Shown piece after piece: positions 9,201-16,620 of a stretch of DNA of 64,000 nucleotides (positions within the stretch are counted from its first letter, which is position 1; each line of letters begins with the position of its first letter). Source of the DNA: Amycolatopsis japonica. GTDB taxonomy: Bacteria; Actinomycetota; Actinomycetes; Mycobacteriales; Pseudonocardiaceae. The position numbers were made by a program, and so were the translations under genes. The notes beneath the pieces were generated by a model, which saw only the letters and a list, made by a program, of their open reading frames with translations, was not told the DNA's origin and did no database searches. The stretch covers positions 3,038,001 to 3,102,000 of the forward strand of contig NZ_CP008953.1 of NCBI RefSeq assembly GCF_000732925.1. The letters are read 5' to 3'.

Positions 9201-10143
9201 GAACTCGCTCGGGATCGGGAGTCTTTCCCTGACCGGTGCGGAACTTCCCGCTCCGGCCGCGGAATTCACCCTGCCCTGCGGATCGGGTCCGAACGTCCGC
9301 CTGGACGGCTTCGACTACGACACTTCGGTGCGCGGCACGCTCGCCGACTTCGTCGCGCACCGGCCGCTGACGCTGTCCGCGTGCCCCGATTCGGCGGGCG
9401 GCGTGGACCTGGCGGCGGGCGGGCACGAACTGCGGACCGACCGTTCCGACTCCTTCGTGGTCCAAGACCTCTGGCTCAAACCCGCCGGCCGGGCCGTTTC
9501 GCCCGCCGCACATCGCGCCGTCACCGTGGACTCGTGGGACGCGACGTCCCGATCGGTCACCGTGGCGGGCGGCGACGAGTCCATTTTGGCCGTTCCGGAG
9601 AACGCGAACGCGGGCTGGACCGCCTCGCTGAACGGGACACCGCTGGTTAAGACGCGCGTCGACGGCTGGCAGCAGGCGTGGATCCTGCCCGCGGGCTCCG
9701 GCGGTGTGGTGCGCCTGGAGTTCACGCCGGACTGGAAGTACCGGTCGGGTCTGCTGATCGGGGCGGTCGCGATCCTGCTGGTGCTGATCGGGGCGCTGTG
9801 GCCGGTCCGCCGTCGTCGTATTTCGGTGGAAGCCGGTTCCGGGCCGGTGGTGCCGGTGGTCCTGATCGGACTGCTGGCCGTGCTGGGCGGGATGCTGCCG
9901 ATCGTGCTGCTGATCGCCGTCCTTTTGGCCCGCCAGTTCAGCGAACGCGCGCCGCGATATCTCGCTTTCGGTGGGATGGTCGTGGGAACGCTCGTCGCGG
10001 TGGTGGGGCGGCTGCTGGGGCATGGGCAGGAGTGGGCCTATGGGCCGGTGACGCAGGCTTCGCTGCTGCTGGCGGCGGCGGCGATGGTGGCGATGTGTGT
10101 GCCTTGGTTCGCGGGCCGCGAGCCTGAAGGTGACGGAACGTGA
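6226..10143 (+). CDS. aftD: Alpha-(1->3)-arabinofuranosyltransferase, AftD-like
   Basis: A very large membrane glycosyltransferase (1305 residues) of the GT-C fold, matching the layout of AftD, which adds arabinofuranose branches to arabinogalactan and lipoarabinomannan from decaprenyl-phosphoarabinose. About a dozen membrane segments fill residues 10-430, and an acidic first outer loop (TKLDLAVDP) carries the likely catalytic Asp. Two F5/8 type C (discoidin-like) carbohydrate-binding domains lie at about residues 665-795 and 885-1000 (FAALDGDPRTAWHS; FAAVDGNPATAWQP). Further membrane segments occur after about 1170. I chose the ATG at 6226 because the upstream part of the frame runs through the divergent methyltransferase gene. 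Length is close to mycobacterial AftD (about 1400 residues). Confidence 0.92.
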   Translation: MVTPGALVKRPSTWIVLALTVLSFVQRPGRTTFDTKLDLAVDPLAFLGRALHLWNPQATAGELQNQAYGYLFPMGPFFAVCQAVGIPVWIAQRLWCAILLSVAFGGALLVARALKIGNERTRLIGAVGYALAPRMVTEIGSLSSEMLPAVLLPWVLLPLILADRIGSPRRAAGLSALAVLCMGGINGAMVVMALVLPGLWLLTRKWRSTHVALVIWWFVFVVGVVLWWFLPLVLLGQYSLPFLDYIESATNTTAPMSLFEVLRGTNQWVAYVVQGTPWWPSGWALIDNPVLMAATGLVAAVGLFGLARRGLPERRFLVLGVLTGLTLLTVGYVGTLDSPLAEPVRHLLDGPLAPLRNVHKFEPVLRLPLMLAFVHGITSYAPALRRNLRPALGALLVVAMAAPVWLLTLRPGPGWDEVPGYWYDAMGHVAKTDATARTLLLPATGFGEYDWGRTVDEPAQAIADSPWAVRNQVPLGSEGNTRLMDSVDAALADGRGDPGLAALLARSGYRFLLLRGDVDRAKVGAPDFTTLRAGLAGSPGIEKSAQFGPLEVFEVKRPVPLVTATSTKDVPTVSGGPENLLPLMNSGQLEPGTPTVLTGDGGSPTGPRLVTDGLRRAERNVGGVRDNLSQTLTAGESPRQQRAALDVLPFPGEQHQTVAAYRGIRSVTASTAASFADAFGGSDPSHQPFAALDGDPRTAWHSSSFTGPIGEWLEVELDTPRLVNSVDLAMVDDIRVGWPPTRIRITTDNGSVDHQVVRGAGAHTYPVPAGVTRKVRITLLSLVVGRQDGNVGISDLKIPGVEPQRALEVPADLGTGTPPGFAFTRGQQPRYACVPDRCDPNAGRDGEEPDGIRRLFSTTSQSAYEFGGTVLPAGGGRVPVALPGLQVSATSQLGGDPSASAFAAVDGNPATAWQPDITDLRPTMTLDWAKPQTISGIRVAADSRAPARLELTTPTSSRSVELDASGAATFPPMETSQLKIAFAGLDDDQRTRNSLGIGSLSLTGAELPAPAAEFTLPCGSGPNVRLDGFDYDTSVRGTLADFVAHRPLTLSACPDSAGGVDLAAGGHELRTDRSDSFVVQDLWLKPAGRAVSPAAHRAVTVDSWDATSRSVTVAGGDESILAVPENANAGWTASLNGTPLVKTRVDGWQQAWILPAGSGGVVRLEFTPDWKYRSGLLIGAVAILLVLIGALWPVRRRRISVEAGSGPVVPVVLIGLLAVLGGMLPIVLLIAVLLARQFSERAPRYLAFGGMVVGTLVAVVGRLLGHGQEWAYGPVTQASLLLAAAAMVAMCVPWFAGREPEGDGT

Positions 10144-10192
10144 GGGGTGTGTGGAAATAGGGACGTTGAATGTCCCTATTTCCACACACCCC
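10144..10192. terminator. 21-bp perfect hairpin directly after aftD
   Basis: The arms 10144-10164 and 10172-10192 are perfectly complementary over 21 bp with a 7-nt loop (GTTGAAT). The hairpin starts on the base after the aftD stop. No T-tract follows, as is common for actinobacterial terminators. The region from here to 10292 holds nothing else that I can support. Confidence 0.7.
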
Positions 10193-10292
10193 CGCTTCAC
10201 CGGACCGGTCACGACGTGAATCCGCGGGTTCTGTCGGTGGCCGGGTTCAAGCTGATCAAGTGCGAAGAGGGGAGTGGGCACAGCACCCACTG

Positions 10293-11198
10293 ATGACGAA
10301 CGGGCCGGCCGTGGCCGCGGTCAAGCGACTCGAAGAGCTCGGCGTGCCCAGGAGGACCATCTGGCGCAGGTGCGAGCCCGGCGGCGTCTGGCGGAGGCTC
10401 CTGCCAGGAGTCGTGCTGCTCGGAAACGGCGAGCCGACCGAGGAACAGCGGATCGAGGCGAGCCTGCTCCTGGCGCGGGAAGGTTCAGTGCTCACAGGAG
10501 TGCCCGCGCTCAGGCGGTACGGGCTGAGGAACCTTCCGGATATCGACGACGTGCATGTCCTCGTACCCGCCGAACGAGCGATCACCAGTACGGGGTTCGT
10601 CCATATCGAACGGACGCGGCGGCTGCCCGCGCCGCTGAGCAGAGCCGGTGTCCCGACCGCTCCCGTGCCGCGCGCGGTGATCGACGCGGCCCGCCGAACC
10701 TCCGATTCGGACTCGGTCGTGGCGATGATGGCCGAAGCGGTGCAAGAACGTCATTGTCTGCCGCACGCGCTCGCCGTCGAGATCGACGAGCGGTCTCGAT
10801 TCGACGGGAGACTGCTACGGGCGCTGGTTCCGATCCTGGGCGGTGCGCATTCGGTCGCCGAGGCCGACGCGTGGAGGCTGTGGAAGCGGTCGGGGTTGCC
10901 GGAGTTCCAGTGGAATGTGAAGGTCTTCGACGCGGCGGGCCGGTTCGTCGCGAAGCCGGACGGGTGGTGCGACGAGGTCGGCTTCGCCTGGGAAGTCGAT
11001 TCCCGTGGCTATCACGCCAAAGGCGACCACTTCCGTGCGACCCTCGCCCGAAACGCGCGCTACGCCGCGGCCGGGATCGTCGTTCTCCAGACGTTGCCGT
11101 CCCGCCTCCGGACCGAACCCGACGCGGTTCTCCATGAACTCAGAGCCGCGTTCCACAGTGCCCAGCGTCGTCCGCGACCCGACGTGCACCTCGGATGA
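10293..11198 (+). CDS. AbiEi-antitoxin-like/DUF559-like protein
   Basis: This 301-residue protein has two parts. The first 100 residues (VAAVKRLEELGVPRRTIWRR, then LPGVVLLGNGEPT) resemble the winged-helix N-terminal domain of AbiEi-type antitoxins. The C terminus (AKPDGWCDEVGFAWEVDSRG, then a conserved His and aromatic residues) resembles DUF559, a fold related to very-short-patch and PD-(D/E)XK nucleases, with D, E and D in the expected order. Such two-domain proteins are common as single genes in Actinobacteria and are of unknown function. No toxin gene of the AbiEii type is next to it. I chose the ATG at 10293; the frame extends to a GTG at 10170 inside the hairpin, which is unlikely to be coding. 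Confidence 0.8.
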   Translation: MTNGPAVAAVKRLEELGVPRRTIWRRCEPGGVWRRLLPGVVLLGNGEPTEEQRIEASLLLAREGSVLTGVPALRRYGLRNLPDIDDVHVLVPAERAITSTGFVHIERTRRLPAPLSRAGVPTAPVPRAVIDAARRTSDSDSVVAMMAEAVQERHCLPHALAVEIDERSRFDGRLLRALVPILGGAHSVAEADAWRLWKRSGLPEFQWNVKVFDAAGRFVAKPDGWCDEVGFAWEVDSRGYHAKGDHFRATLARNARYAAAGIVVLQTLPSRLRTEPDAVLHELRAAFHSAQRRPRPDVHLG

Positions 11199-11203
11199 GT
11201 CCC

Positions 11204-12430
11204 TCACCGCCTCCGCGACCGCAGCTCCAACAAAGCCCCAGAAAGCGCCAACCCCCCGGCACAGCAAGCGGCGACAGTCACCACCTGAGCGGCCGAAGAG
11301 TGCAGCCAAGTCGTCACCAGCACCGTCTCCACCACCACGGTCGTCCACATCAGCAGGGTCACCCGCCGGTCTCCGGCGGCCAGGCGCGAGAACAGCAGGA
11401 TCTGCACCAGCGCGAGCATCGAGCCGGCGAGGGCGAACGGCCAGACCGGCATGGTGCTGGCGGCGTAGCCGGAGCCGCCGATGAACGAGAGCAGACGCGA
11501 CCCGAAAGCAAAAGAAACCAACAGCACGAAGGCGTCCAGGGCAGCGCAGACGGCCAGGGCGGCGGGCAGGATCCGGCGCCGGTCGTCGCCGTTCGCGAAG
11601 CGGGGCAGCACCAGGACGCCGACGGCTTGGGGGAGCCAGTACGCGATCTTCGTGACGATCGCGCCGAGCGCGTATTCGCCTGCTTCGGCAGCGGGGAGGG
11701 TGTGGCGTGCCAGCACGAGGTCGAGGTTCACCAGCAGGACCAGCGCCAGCATCGCCTGCGCCGCGTGCAGGACCTCGCCCGCGTGCCAGCCCGCCTTGCG
11801 GGGCCGTGGCCGTCCACAGAGGACCCATCCGCAGAAGATCACCAGGTACGAGCCGATCGCGGTCCCGGCCAGCGCACCGGTGGCGTCACCGCCGATCAGC
11901 AGGCCGAGCAGCGAGCCGCCGACCTTGCCCACGCCTTCGAGCGACATGAGCCCGGCCAGCAGCGCGAACCGGCCGCTGCCCTGCAGCAGACCGTGGAAGA
12001 GGCCGAGCAGCGTGAGCGGTCCGAGTGTGACGGCGAGCAGCAGCGCGGGCACCACCGAATCCAGGTGCAGCACGAAGACCAGCACCGGCGCCAGGATCAG
12101 CCCGATCGTCGCGACGATGGCGCTCGTCGTCAGGCCGAGCGCGAGCAGTGTCCCGCTGTCCTGCGACTCCTTTGATGAACGCAGCCGGGCCACCCGCAGC
12201 GCGACCACGGTCTGCAGCCCCATCGCGGGTACGACGCCGATCACCAGCACCGCCAGCAGCGAACTCAGCTCACCGAACGCGCTCGGCGCGAGCAGCCGGG
12301 CGGCGACGATGCTCAGCGCGTAGGCGCCGGCGTTGTTCGCGGCCAGCGCGAGCGAGACGAGGATCGCCGCGACACGCTTGTCGGTCCTGGTCTGGTCGAC
12401 CTCGGCGTCTACGCTCAACAGAGCTCCCAT
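11204..12430 (-). CDS. MATE/MVF-like polysaccharide or lipid flippase
   Basis: This is a 408-residue integral membrane protein with about 12 hydrophobic segments. The opening (KRVAAILVSLALAANNAGAY, then AARLLAPSAFGELSSLLAVL) is the pattern of oligosaccharide flippases (Wzx/RfbX, MurJ-like superfamily), which move lipid-linked glycans across the membrane. The frame stays open far upstream to 13939, but that part is antisense to the next gene. The ATG at 12430 begins the hydrophobic protein. The gene is divergent from a membrane protein gene at 12488, sits in a cell-wall glycan cluster, and ends 5 bp from the convergent DUF559-like gene. Confidence 0.88.
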   Translation of the reverse strand: MGALLSVDAEVDQTRTDKRVAAILVSLALAANNAGAYALSIVAARLLAPSAFGELSSLLAVLVIGVVPAMGLQTVVALRVARLRSSKESQDSGTLLALGLTTSAIVATIGLILAPVLVFVLHLDSVVPALLLAVTLGPLTLLGLFHGLLQGSGRFALLAGLMSLEGVGKVGGSLLGLLIGGDATGALAGTAIGSYLVIFCGWVLCGRPRPRKAGWHAGEVLHAAQAMLALVLLVNLDLVLARHTLPAAEAGEYALGAIVTKIAYWLPQAVGVLVLPRFANGDDRRRILPAALAVCAALDAFVLLVSFAFGSRLLSFIGGSGYAASTMPVWPFALAGSMLALVQILLFSRLAAGDRRVTLLMWTTVVVETVLVTTWLHSSAAQVVTVAACCAGGLALSGALLELRSRRR

Positions 12431-12444
12431 TACCGGCGAGTAAT
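12429..12444. promoter_or_regulatory. Putative operator ATTACC-GGCG-AGTAAT in a divergent promoter
   Basis: A 6-4-6 inverted repeat with one mismatch lies between the flippase gene (overlapping its ATG) and the membrane protein gene at 12488, 44-59 bp upstream of the latter's TTG. The same motif is perfect at 18444. Confidence 0.45.
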
Positions 12445-12487
12445 CTCCGCGACCATAACCGCGATCGAGGCGGAAAGGGAAGGGCAC

Positions 12488-14179
12488 TTGGACGCACGGC
12501 GCGAACGTCTCGTCCTCGCCGCGGTGTCGGCGGGGCTGGCGCTGCTGGTGTTCCTGCCGGTGCTCGGACGGGGCTTCGTCCTGAGCTACGACATGGTGTT
12601 CGCCCAGCGTCAGTCGCTGATCCCGGACGCGCTCGGCCTCGGTTCCGCGCTGCCGCGATCGGTCCCCGCCGACGCCGTGATCGCGCTCGCGACCGCCCTC
12701 GTTCCCGGCGACATAGTCCAGAAAATCGTCTTGTTCCTGGCGCTCTTCGGGGCGGCATACGGCGCAGCGCGGCTGGTCCCGACGGAGCAACTCGGTACGC
12801 GCGTCGTCGCCGCCACCGGTTACGCGTGGACGGCCTATTTCGCGGAGCGGTTGTTCATCGGGCATTGGCCGCTCCTGCTCACCTACGCGTGCCTCCCGTG
12901 GATCGTGCGCACCGCGCTTTCCCTGCGCCGGAACGAACCGAGGGCGCTCGCGCGGCTGATCCTCGCCTGCGCCCCCGCGATGCTCACCCCACCCGGCGGA
13001 GTGCTGGCCGCGCTCACCGCGATCGCGCTGGCCGGGCCGCGGAAACTGGGCCACACCCTCGGTCTCGCCGTCGTGCTCAACCTGCCGTGGCTCGTGCCGA
13101 CGTTCCTGCACGACGGCGGGACGCTGTCCGATCCCGCCGGGGTGGCCGCGTTCAGCGCCCGCGCGGAAAGCTGGGGCCCGGCCATCCTGAGCGTGCTCGG
13201 GCTCGGCGGGATCTGGAACGGCGACGTCGTCCCCGGCAGCCGGGGCGCGCCGATGGCGCCGGTGCTGATCCTCGTCACGGTCGCCGTGGCCTTGGCCGGG
13301 TTCCGCCCGCTGGCGCGGAAGTGGGGCACTCCGCCGGCGAGAGCGTTGCTGGCGCTGGGGGTTCTCGGTGTCGTGCTCGCCGCGCTGGCGACCTTGCCGT
13401 TCGGCGAGCCCGTGCTGTCCTGGGCGATGGGGCACGTGCCCGGCGCGGGACTGCTGCGGGACGCGCAGAAATGGGTGGCCTGGTGGGCACTTCCGGTCGC
13501 GCTCGGGTTCGCGCTCGCGGTCGAGGCCGCCGCCGCGCGTCTGCGGACCGGGGCGGCGCGTGGGGCGCTCGTCGTGGCCGCCGCGCTCTTTCCCTTGCTC
13601 ACCATGCCCGATCTCGCGTGGGGCGGCTGGGGAAGGCTCGAAGCGGTGCGCTACCCGGACGACTGGACCGCCGTCCACCGGGTGCTCGCCGAAGACGACC
13701 GGCCCGGCGACGTCGTCGCACTGCCGCTGTCCACGTTCCGGAGTTTCGCCTGGAACGACCAGCGGACCCAGCTGGATCCGGCGCCACGCGCACTCCCCGA
13801 GACCGTGCTCGTCGACGACACACTGCGGGTCGGCGGCGAGGAGATCGCCGGCGAGGATTCCAGAATGGACCGTGTCCGTGCGGCGAAGTCGCCGGAAGAC
13901 CTGTCGGCGGCCGGAATCGGCTGGATCCTCGTCGAACACGGGACGCCGGGGCGGGTCGATCCGCGGTTGCTGACCGGCGCGGAACCGGTGTGGTCCGGTG
14001 ATTGGCTCACGCTTTACCGCACTCCCGGTGAGCCTGCCGTGACCGGGACGCGATCACCGGTTCCCGTGCTGCTGGCAAACGGAGTAGCGCTGGTGACGAT
14101 CGCGGCCGCACTGTTGTGCCTCAAGTTACCGGTGCGTACATTGAGCCGACGCAGGAATTCCCTGTCGCGGAAGGAGTAG
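12488..14179 (+). CDS. Polytopic membrane protein, GT-C-like, envelope cluster
   Basis: This 563-residue protein has about ten membrane segments up to residue 370, a soluble stretch of about 150 residues (390-520) and one more membrane segment near 525-545. An acidic residue in the first outer loop (FVLSYDMVF) and the topology suggest a GT-C-like lipid-linked sugar transferase or a regulator of one. No family name can be assigned with confidence. The start is a TTG, preceded by GGAAAGGGAAGGGCAC. The DUF2613 gene begins 3 bp after its stop, so they form one operon with the acyltransferase-like gene. Confidence 0.86.
   Translation: MDARRERLVLAAVSAGLALLVFLPVLGRGFVLSYDMVFAQRQSLIPDALGLGSALPRSVPADAVIALATALVPGDIVQKIVLFLALFGAAYGAARLVPTEQLGTRVVAATGYAWTAYFAERLFIGHWPLLLTYACLPWIVRTALSLRRNEPRALARLILACAPAMLTPPGGVLAALTAIALAGPRKLGHTLGLAVVLNLPWLVPTFLHDGGTLSDPAGVAAFSARAESWGPAILSVLGLGGIWNGDVVPGSRGAPMAPVLILVTVAVALAGFRPLARKWGTPPARALLALGVLGVVLAALATLPFGEPVLSWAMGHVPGAGLLRDAQKWVAWWALPVALGFALAVEAAAARLRTGAARGALVVAAALFPLLTMPDLAWGGWGRLEAVRYPDDWTAVHRVLAEDDRPGDVVALPLSTFRSFAWNDQRTQLDPAPRALPETVLVDDTLRVGGEEIAGEDSRMDRVRAAKSPEDLSAAGIGWILVEHGTPGRVDPRLLTGAEPVWSGDWLTLYRTPGEPAVTGTRSPVPVLLANGVALVTIAAALLCLKLPVRTLSRRRNSLSRKE
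14125..14140. promoter_or_regulatory. Putative operator GTTACC-GGTG-CGTACA
   Basis: This 16-bp sequence is identical to the one at 16570-16585. It lies inside the end of the preceding gene, 43-58 bp before the TTG of the DUF2613 gene, the same spacing seen for related sites in this cluster. It may drive an internal promoter. Confidence 0.35.
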
Positions 14180-14182
14180 GTC

Positions 14183-14362
14183 TTGGGCACCCTCATCGGC
14201 GCGGCCGCCGCCGTCATCATCGGGCTCGCAACGGCCGCAGGGGGGAGTTACGCGCTGACGAACTCCGCCGATCCGGACGCCGCACCCCAGGTGCAGGCGA
14301 AGATCAAGGAGCAGTTCAACCCGAACTCGAGCCCCGAGCACGTCATTTACGGCAACCGCTGA
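14183..14362 (+). CDS. DUF2613-family small membrane/secreted peptide
   Basis: This small gene encodes 59 residues: a short start (TTG, preceded by AAGGAGTAG), one hydrophobic helix (about residues 4-22, AAAAVIIGLATAAGGSYAL) and a short exported tail ending EHVIYGN. It matches DUF2613, a family of about 55-60 residues found in mycolata and relatives next to envelope glycosyltransferase genes. Its function is unknown. It begins 3 bp after the upstream membrane protein gene and ends 4 bp before the acyltransferase-like gene, so it is translationally linked to both. It is easily missed by gene finders because of its length and TTG start. Confidence 0.85.
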   Translation: MGTLIGAAAAVIIGLATAAGGSYALTNSADPDAAPQVQAKIKEQFNPNSSPEHVIYGNR

Positions 14363-14366
14363 GCCG

Positions 14367-15467
14367 GTGTCCGAGCTCGCTTCCGACCACGCCGGCCGGG
14401 TCGTCGGGCTCTACGGCGACCCCACCGTTTCCTGGAGCATCCTCCTGGAAGCGAGGCTGTCTTCGGCTCTGACGCCGGAAAAGGCGCGGATGCGGCTGGC
14501 GGTCGCGGTCGAGGAACGGCCGTGGCTGGGCGCCGCTCCGGACGTCGAAGCCGTTCGTGGTGAAGAACTTCCGGCGGTCCGCGATCGGTTCGCCGAGGCG
14601 GCGTACGAACGCGGCGCCCCGCTGCTCCGCGTCGCCGTCGGCACCGACGAACCGGTCGTGCTGATCGCCGCGCACCACGGCGCGCTCGACGGTCTCGGCC
14701 TGCTCGCCGTCCTCGGCCTGGCCCTCGACGTCCCGATTTCGTCCGCCGCCAAGGGGATCGGCGCCCGCACGGCGGACCGATCCTTTCTCGTGTCCGCCTT
14801 CCAGCGGCTCGCTGAAGCGCTTTTCGCGCCCCCGGCGAGAATCACCCCGGAACGGGCTGAAAGCGGCCCTGGGGACGTGTTCAGCGCCAGGATCCTCCCG
14901 CGCTCACGGTTCGGGTCCTCCGCGTTCGCCGCGGCCGCCGCGGACTTGACCGAGACGTGGAATGCCCGGCATGGCGAGGAAACCGCCCGCGTGGTGGCCG
15001 CGGTCGGCGCGTCGTGGCGGGGCGGCGCCGCCCCGGAACCCTTGCACGACAGCGCGTTCTTCCGGTTGCGGCTCGGCGGGAAACCCACGGTCGCCGAAGT
15101 CGGCGCGCTGCTGGCCACGCAGCCGCCGGAGCCCGATTTCCCCGCCCGCAGCAGCCGGATCGCCCGGCTGGGCACCCGGCTGCTGGCGGGCAGGCTCGGT
15201 TCGACCTATCTCGTTTCCAACCTCGGCGTCGTCTCGGCGGCGGACGCGGTCACCTCGATCGCGTTCTATCCCGCCGCCAGCGGCCGCTCAGGCGTGGCGT
15301 TCGGCGCGGTGACCGTCGGCGAGACGAGCACCGTCACCGTGCGCGCACGCCGCAAGGACTTCGACGACGCCGCCACGGCCGACCTGGCCGACGGGATCGT
15401 GGAAGCCCTGCGAGGTCAGGACCCTGGGATGGGGGATGGCCACCCCGGCCACGTCGCGCACGAGTGA
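14367..15467 (+). CDS. Condensation-fold acyltransferase-like protein
   Basis: The protein (366 residues) carries the HHxxxDG catalytic motif of the condensation/chloramphenicol-acetyltransferase fold at about residues 104-110 (AAHHGALDGLGLL) and a C-terminal segment (STYLVSNLGVVSA) at the position of the DFGWG-type motif. This fold includes NRPS condensation domains and the Pap acyltransferases that acylate mycobacterial surface lipids. It is shorter than the usual 420-450 residues. An acyl transfer to an envelope lipid or sugar is the best guess given its neighbours. The start is a GTG 4 bp after the DUF2613 stop. Its last 180 bp overlap the end of the convergent glycosyltransferase gene. 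Confidence 0.8.
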   Translation: MSELASDHAGRVVGLYGDPTVSWSILLEARLSSALTPEKARMRLAVAVEERPWLGAAPDVEAVRGEELPAVRDRFAEAAYERGAPLLRVAVGTDEPVVLIAAHHGALDGLGLLAVLGLALDVPISSAAKGIGARTADRSFLVSAFQRLAEALFAPPARITPERAESGPGDVFSARILPRSRFGSSAFAAAAADLTETWNARHGEETARVVAAVGASWRGGAAPEPLHDSAFFRLRLGGKPTVAEVGALLATQPPEPDFPARSSRIARLGTRLLAGRLGSTYLVSNLGVVSAADAVTSIAFYPAASGRSGVAFGAVTVGETSTVTVRARRKDFDDAATADLADGIVEALRGQDPGMGDGHPGHVAHE

Positions 15468-16535
15468 TTCGAAGCGGTTCACGCTGTGCTCCCAGTCGAA
15501 GAGGCCGGCCCACGTGACGCCGGCCCGGCCCATCTCGGTCCGCCGTACCCGGTCGGCGAGCAGCCCGTCGACCTGCGCGGTGAAATCGGCGAAGTCGTCG
15601 GCCAGCAGACCGGTCTTGCCCTCCACAATGGACTCGGCCACGCCGCCCGCCGCCCGGTAGGCCACCGACGGAACGCCGTGCGCGGCGGCCTCCATGATGA
15701 CGATGCCCCAGCCCTCCTTGACCGACGGGCACAGGTGCAGCCAGGAGCGTTCCAGGATCTCGTGTTTCTCGTCCTCGTCCACCCACCCGTGCAGCCGCAC
15801 CCGGTCTTCGACGCCCCTGTCACGGGCGTGCTTGCGCAGGACCTCCTCCCACGGACCCTGGCCCACGACCTCCAGCTTCAGCGTCGGCCAGCGCCGGGAC
15901 AGTTCCGCGACGACGTCGATCGCGTGCTCGATCCGCTTGTGCGGCACCAGCCTGCTGACCGCGACCAGCGTCGGTTCGGTCTCCCGGACGGCCTTGCCGC
16001 GCGGGGGAGTGTCCAAACCGTTGGGTACCACGGTGATACGCGAGCCTTCGATGCCGAGGCCCGCCAGTTCGCCCTTGGTGATCTCGGAAACCGTGACGTA
16101 GCGGCAGTGGCGGAACAGCCACGGCGCCAGCCGTGACTCGATCCACCAGCCGATGCGGCCCAGTGTCTCGCCGAGCGCGCTGATCCACTGTTCCTTGTGG
16201 ACGTGGTGCACCAGCACGAGGACCGGGCAGCCCGCGACGAGCCTGGCGAAGAACGGCATTCCGTTCTGCACGTCGACGACGAGGTCGGCGTGCGCCTTCC
16301 GGATCGCCCGGAGCGCGTGGAGGTAGACGCCGAACTTGTTGCCACGGCGGCGATAGCGGACGCCGTCGCGCCATTCCCCGGCGTTCGCTCCCGGGTATGC
16401 CGCGCACTGGATCTCCACCCGGTATCCGGCCTTGGCGAGCCCTTCGGCCATCCGCTCGACGTACCGCTCGGAGCCGCCGCCCTCCGGATGCCCGGTGTCG
16501 CGCCAGTTGACGAGCAGCACACGTGGCCTTTCCAT
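15288..16535 (-). CDS. GT4-family glycosyltransferase
   Basis: This is a GT-B fold retaining glycosyltransferase of family 4, 415 residues long. The acceptor half starts MERPRVLLVNWRDTGHPEGG with the usual glycine-rich loop. The donor half has VAVSRLVPHKRIEHAIDVVA and the E-x7-E motif (KEGWGIVIMEAAAHGVPS) that binds the nucleotide-sugar. The recognisable domain ends near 15440. About 50 further residues to the stop at 15288 read antisense to the acyltransferase gene and look non-conserved, so a stop codon may have been lost. It probably transfers a hexose to a lipid or glycan precursor in the cytoplasm. Confidence 0.9.
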   Translation of the reverse strand: MERPRVLLVNWRDTGHPEGGGSERYVERMAEGLAKAGYRVEIQCAAYPGANAGEWRDGVRYRRRGNKFGVYLHALRAIRKAHADLVVDVQNGMPFFARLVAGCPVLVLVHHVHKEQWISALGETLGRIGWWIESRLAPWLFRHCRYVTVSEITKGELAGLGIEGSRITVVPNGLDTPPRGKAVRETEPTLVAVSRLVPHKRIEHAIDVVAELSRRWPTLKLEVVGQGPWEEVLRKHARDRGVEDRVRLHGWVDEDEKHEILERSWLHLCPSVKEGWGIVIMEAAAHGVPSVAYRAAGGVAESIVEGKTGLLADDFADFTAQVDGLLADRVRRTEMGRAGVTWAGLFDWEHSVNRFESLVRDVAGVAIPHPRVLTSQGFHDPVGQVGRGGVVEVLAACAHGDGARLADGHRAERHA

Positions 16536-16569
16536 CGTGGTTCTCCCAACCTGTTAGCGACAATGCTAG

Positions 16570-16585
16570 GTTACCGGTGCGTACA
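16570..16585. promoter_or_regulatory. Putative operator GTTACC-GGTG-CGTACA in a divergent promoter
   Basis: This is an exact 16-bp copy of the site at 14125, placed 35-50 bp upstream of the GT4 gene and 36-51 bp upstream of the divergent methyltransferase gene at 16621. A nearby GGTAAT-N5-GGTGAC at about 16628-16643 may be a second, direct-repeat site. Confidence 0.4.
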
Positions 16586-16620
16586 CGGTAGATGAATCAT
16601 TCTCGGAAAGCGATGGTTCG

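Noticed and set aside
6724..10290. Open reading frame of over 1100 codons antisense to aftD
   Set aside because: The protein is Arg/His/Gln-rich with no domain, and it follows the complementary third-position pattern expected of high-GC DNA. The plus-strand frame is the real AftD.
10170..10292. Extended N terminus of the DUF559-like gene
   Set aside because: The extension runs through the aftD hairpin and has no homologous pattern; the ATG at 10293 is preferred.
10293..11198. AbiE-type toxin-antitoxin pair
   Set aside because: No AbiEii-like nucleotidyltransferase is next to it; the adjacent gene is a flippase in the opposite orientation.
12431..13939. Upstream extension of the flippase gene
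   Set aside because: The extension is antisense to the membrane protein gene at 12488 and is non-hydrophobic; the flippase starts at 12430.
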